Source: JBFGFX01 sp965232455 (GTDB lineage Bacteria > Pseudomonadota > Gammaproteobacteria > Steroidobacterales > Woeseiaceae). Taken from it: DNA of 64,000 nucleotides. The position numbers and the translations under genes were made by a program. The notes under the pieces are model-generated. The model saw nothing but the letters and a program-made list of their open reading frames with translations. It was not told where the DNA came from and ran no database searches. The stretch spans positions 3,038,001 through 3,102,000 of the forward strand of contig OZ246981.1 of the NCBI GenBank assembly GCA_965232455.1. The letters are read 5' to 3'. Positions 62,353 to 64,000 of this stretch are shown here, in pieces; the first letter of the stretch is position 1; the number at the start of each line of letters is the position of its first letter.

Positions 62353-63759
62353 ATGGCCAGCAGCACGGCCGCTCCCAGGCTTGAACAGCATCCCCGCTAC
62401 GCCGCGGGTGAACGGCTGGGCGCCGAAATCAGCGAACTCTGCGCCTACATGTATGCCGCCACCTACCGTCTGCTCGAACTCATCCGGCGGTTCGACGACG
62501 CCGGTCACTGGCAGCTGCCCGGCCTGGTTTCCTGCGCGCACTGGCTGAATTTCCAATGCGGCATCGGCCTGAACGCCGCCCGCGAGAAAGTGCGAGTCGC
62601 GCACGCGCTGGCCGGCCTGCCGAAGATCAGCGCTGCGTTCCGCAAGGGCGAGCTGAGTTATTCCAAAGTGCGCGCCATGACCCGCGTCGCCAACGCGGAC
62701 AACGAAGACTATCTGCTGATGATCGCTCGTCACGGCACGGCCCACCACGTCGAGAAGCTCGTCTCCCAATGCCGTCGCGCCACCCGGCTGGCGGACGTCG
62801 AATCCGCGAACGAGCAGCACGCACAGCGCGCGCTGAGCTGTCACTACGACGAGGACGGTTCGCTAGTCATCAACGCGCGGCTGCCCGCGGAACAGGGTGC
62901 CCTGTTCGTGAAAGCGTTGGAAATGGCGATGGAGCGGGATCACGCCGAAGTCACCCGTGAGGACGACGCCGCTGTCGGAGCCCGTCCCGACGGGCGACCT
63001 TCGGAAGGCCCCGACAATCCCGACCTTACCGCGGTAACGCGCGAACCCGTTTCGACCCGCCGCGCCGACGCACTGGTCGAGCTGGCTGAGATCTATCTCA
63101 ACGCGGAACCGAGCGCCGCATCCACGGCAGACCGGTATCAGGTCGTCGTTCACGTTGCGGCGGACAGCCTACGGGAAGAACCCGGCGTTACCGCGGTAAC
63201 GTCAGCCGACACCGATAACGACCGCTCCCATATCGAGAACGGACCCCGCGTTACCGCGGAAACGTCCCGGCGGATTGCCTGCGACTGCTCGACCGTGACG
63301 CTAACGGAAGACAATCACGGCCAGCCCCTGTCCATCGGCCGCAAATCGCGTTCCATTCCGCCGCCGATGCGCCGCGCGTTGAGCGCGCGGGACAGAGGTT
63401 GTCGGTTTCCGGGCTGCACCCGCAGCCGTTTCGTCGACGGCCACCACATTCGGCATTGGGCGGACGGCGGAGAAACCGGCCTCGACAACCTCGTGCAGCT
63501 TTGCCGGCATCATCACCGCCTGGTTCACGAGGGCGGCTTTTCCTGCGAACGCCTGCCGGACGGCCGCTTGGTTTTCAAAGATCCAACCGGTGAGGTCCTC
63601 GCCGGGTTTTATCTCCCCCAGCCCCCTCCACAGGTCGAGGATCCGATCCGCTGGTTCGAGTCCCGGTCGCCCGACCTCGATATCGATTCGGAAACCTGCC
63701 GCTCGCTGTGGGCGGGCGAACGGTTGGACTACGGCATGGCGGTTGAGGCATTGTTGTAG
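62353..63759 (+). CDS. DUF222-HNH endonuclease family protein (13E12-like), likely SOS-controlled
   Basis: 468 residues. ATG 62353 is preferred over 62290 because the LexA box lies between them and DUF222 similarity starts soon after. DUF222 covers about residues 20-300 (HWLNFQCGIGLNAAREKVRV, GELSYSKVRAMTRVA), then an acidic linker and the HNH module: GCRFPGCTRSRFVDGHHIRH, WADGGETGLDNLVQLCRHHH. The Cys pairs and HHxxH are intact, so nuclease activity is plausible. The linker contains three VTAVT-like pentapeptides encoded by copies of the GTTACCGCGGTAAC palindrome. The family occurs in many copies in actinobacteria and some proteobacteria; its natural target is not known to me. Confidence 0.88.
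   Translation: MASSTAAPRLEQHPRYAAGERLGAEISELCAYMYAATYRLLELIRRFDDAGHWQLPGLVSCAHWLNFQCGIGLNAAREKVRVAHALAGLPKISAAFRKGELSYSKVRAMTRVANADNEDYLLMIARHGTAHHVEKLVSQCRRATRLADVESANEQHAQRALSCHYDEDGSLVINARLPAEQGALFVKALEMAMERDHAEVTREDDAAVGARPDGRPSEGPDNPDLTAVTREPVSTRRADALVELAEIYLNAEPSAASTADRYQVVVHVAADSLREEPGVTAVTSADTDNDRSHIENGPRVTAETSRRIACDCSTVTLTEDNHGQPLSIGRKSRSIPPPMRRALSARDRGCRFPGCTRSRFVDGHHIRHWADGGETGLDNLVQLCRHHHRLVHEGGFSCERLPDGRLVFKDPTGEVLAGFYLPQPPPQVEDPIRWFESRSPDLDIDSETCRSLWAGERLDYGMAVEALL
63025..63263. repeat. Three coding copies of the GTTACCGCGGTAAC palindrome
   Basis: CTTACCGCGGTAAC at 63025-63038, GTTACCGCGGTAAC (perfect) at 63187-63200, and GTTACCGCGGAAAC at 63250-63263. All are in the same frame of the nuclease gene and read as (L/V)TAVT or VTAET. 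Confidence 0.8.
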
Positions 63760-63813
63760 CTCACGGTGCTCCTGGGATCGGCGCATCGTGACTATCCGTA
63801 TGGAGGGGAAATC

Positions 63814-64000
63814 GTGTTGTTACGTCGTGTCGTGGAGCACGTCAAGACGCAGAACTGGTTCGCCGTCGCGATTGATTTTCTGATCGTAGTCATCGGCGTT
63901 TTCATGGGCTTGCAGGTTCAAGAGTGGAATCAGCAGCGTACGGATCGCGGCAACGAACTGGCTTATCTGGAACGCCTGTCCGCAGACTTTGCCACTATCG
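63814..64000 (+). CDS. Small membrane protein, DUF6090-like (3' end outside window)
   Basis: GTG 63814 with a strong GGAGGGG six bases upstream; the frame stays open to the window end. The visible 62 residues begin MLLRRVVEHVKTQNWFAVAI and contain one membrane helix (FLIVVIGVFMGLQV), then NQQRTDRGNELAYLERLSAD. This opening (basic stretch, QNWFAVAIDFLIVVIGVF, WNQQR) is common in short gammaproteobacterial membrane proteins of unknown role. It lies 54 bases after the nuclease stop. Confidence 0.75.
   Translation, partial: MLLRRVVEHVKTQNWFAVAIDFLIVVIGVFMGLQVQEWNQQRTDRGNELAYLERLSADFATI

Noticed and set aside
1..64000. tRNA genes, CRISPR arrays, phage integrase or intact insertion sequences
   Set aside because: None recognised on either strand by eye.

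Overview
The window looks like chromosome from a GC-rich, aerobic, heterotrophic gammaproteobacterium. Two TonB-dependent receptors, other outer-membrane and lipoprotein genes, a haem-site-less bacterioferritin of the FtnA type and one E. coli-type LexA box (CTGT-N8-ACAG) all fit. The lineage is inference; no rRNA or other marker gene is present, and I see no tRNA, CRISPR array or intact insertion sequence.

Layout. (1) 1-8.2 kb: the end of a Dpp/Opp-type ABC importer (permease and two ATPases), convergent with a minus-strand operon of TonB receptor, SAM methyltransferase and a Tat-type substrate-binding lipoprotein; together these could form an import route from outer membrane to cytoplasm. 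(2) 8.4-22 kb: a GST, a GH31 glycosidase, two large secreted proteins with matching leaders (one NHL/zincin-like/HEAT, one with DUF1566-like segments), an FtnA-like ferritin, a secreted M17 aminopeptidase and a small exported protein. (3) 22.4-40.9 kb: a probable catabolic island. It holds a TonB receptor operon (with AhpD-like and DUF3598-like genes), two exported double-VOC proteins, a LeuCD-type hydratase pair, a CaiB/BaiF CoA-transferase, an HMG-CoA-lyase-family enzyme, a COG2159 amidohydrolase, an acyl-CoA ligase, a cupin with a histidine-rich tail, a histidine-rich metal transporter and a dihydropyrimidinase-family hydrolase. Three of its promoter regions share an AT-rich AATGATATAYY motif, so it may be one regulon; a propeller lipoprotein and yaiI sit inside it. 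The substrate is unknown.

(4) 41.4-54.1 kb: a Sec-exported, WapA-like RHS polymorphic toxin of 1747 residues with a LamG-like insertion, its candidate immunity gene, then four displaced copies of the last part of the RHS core. Three of these carry a new C-terminal tip and an immunity candidate; the fourth is truncated. The copies lack start codons and are nearly identical to the main gene, so they look like silent cassettes for tip switching. Each boundary carries an AGGGG(T/A)(C/T)-type element, usually in a palindrome. The tips and immunity genes are visibly AT-richer than the core.

(5) 54.2-64 kb: a mixed region with a beta-barrel protein, a TIR-domain protein with a basic tail, GNATs, a protein with a duplicated cysteine motif, a GT1 glycosyltransferase, a VOC protein and a DUF222-HNH nuclease gene directly behind a near-perfect LexA box. 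A 14-bp palindrome, GTTACCGCGGTAAC, recurs six times in this last 10 kb, three of them inside the nuclease gene.
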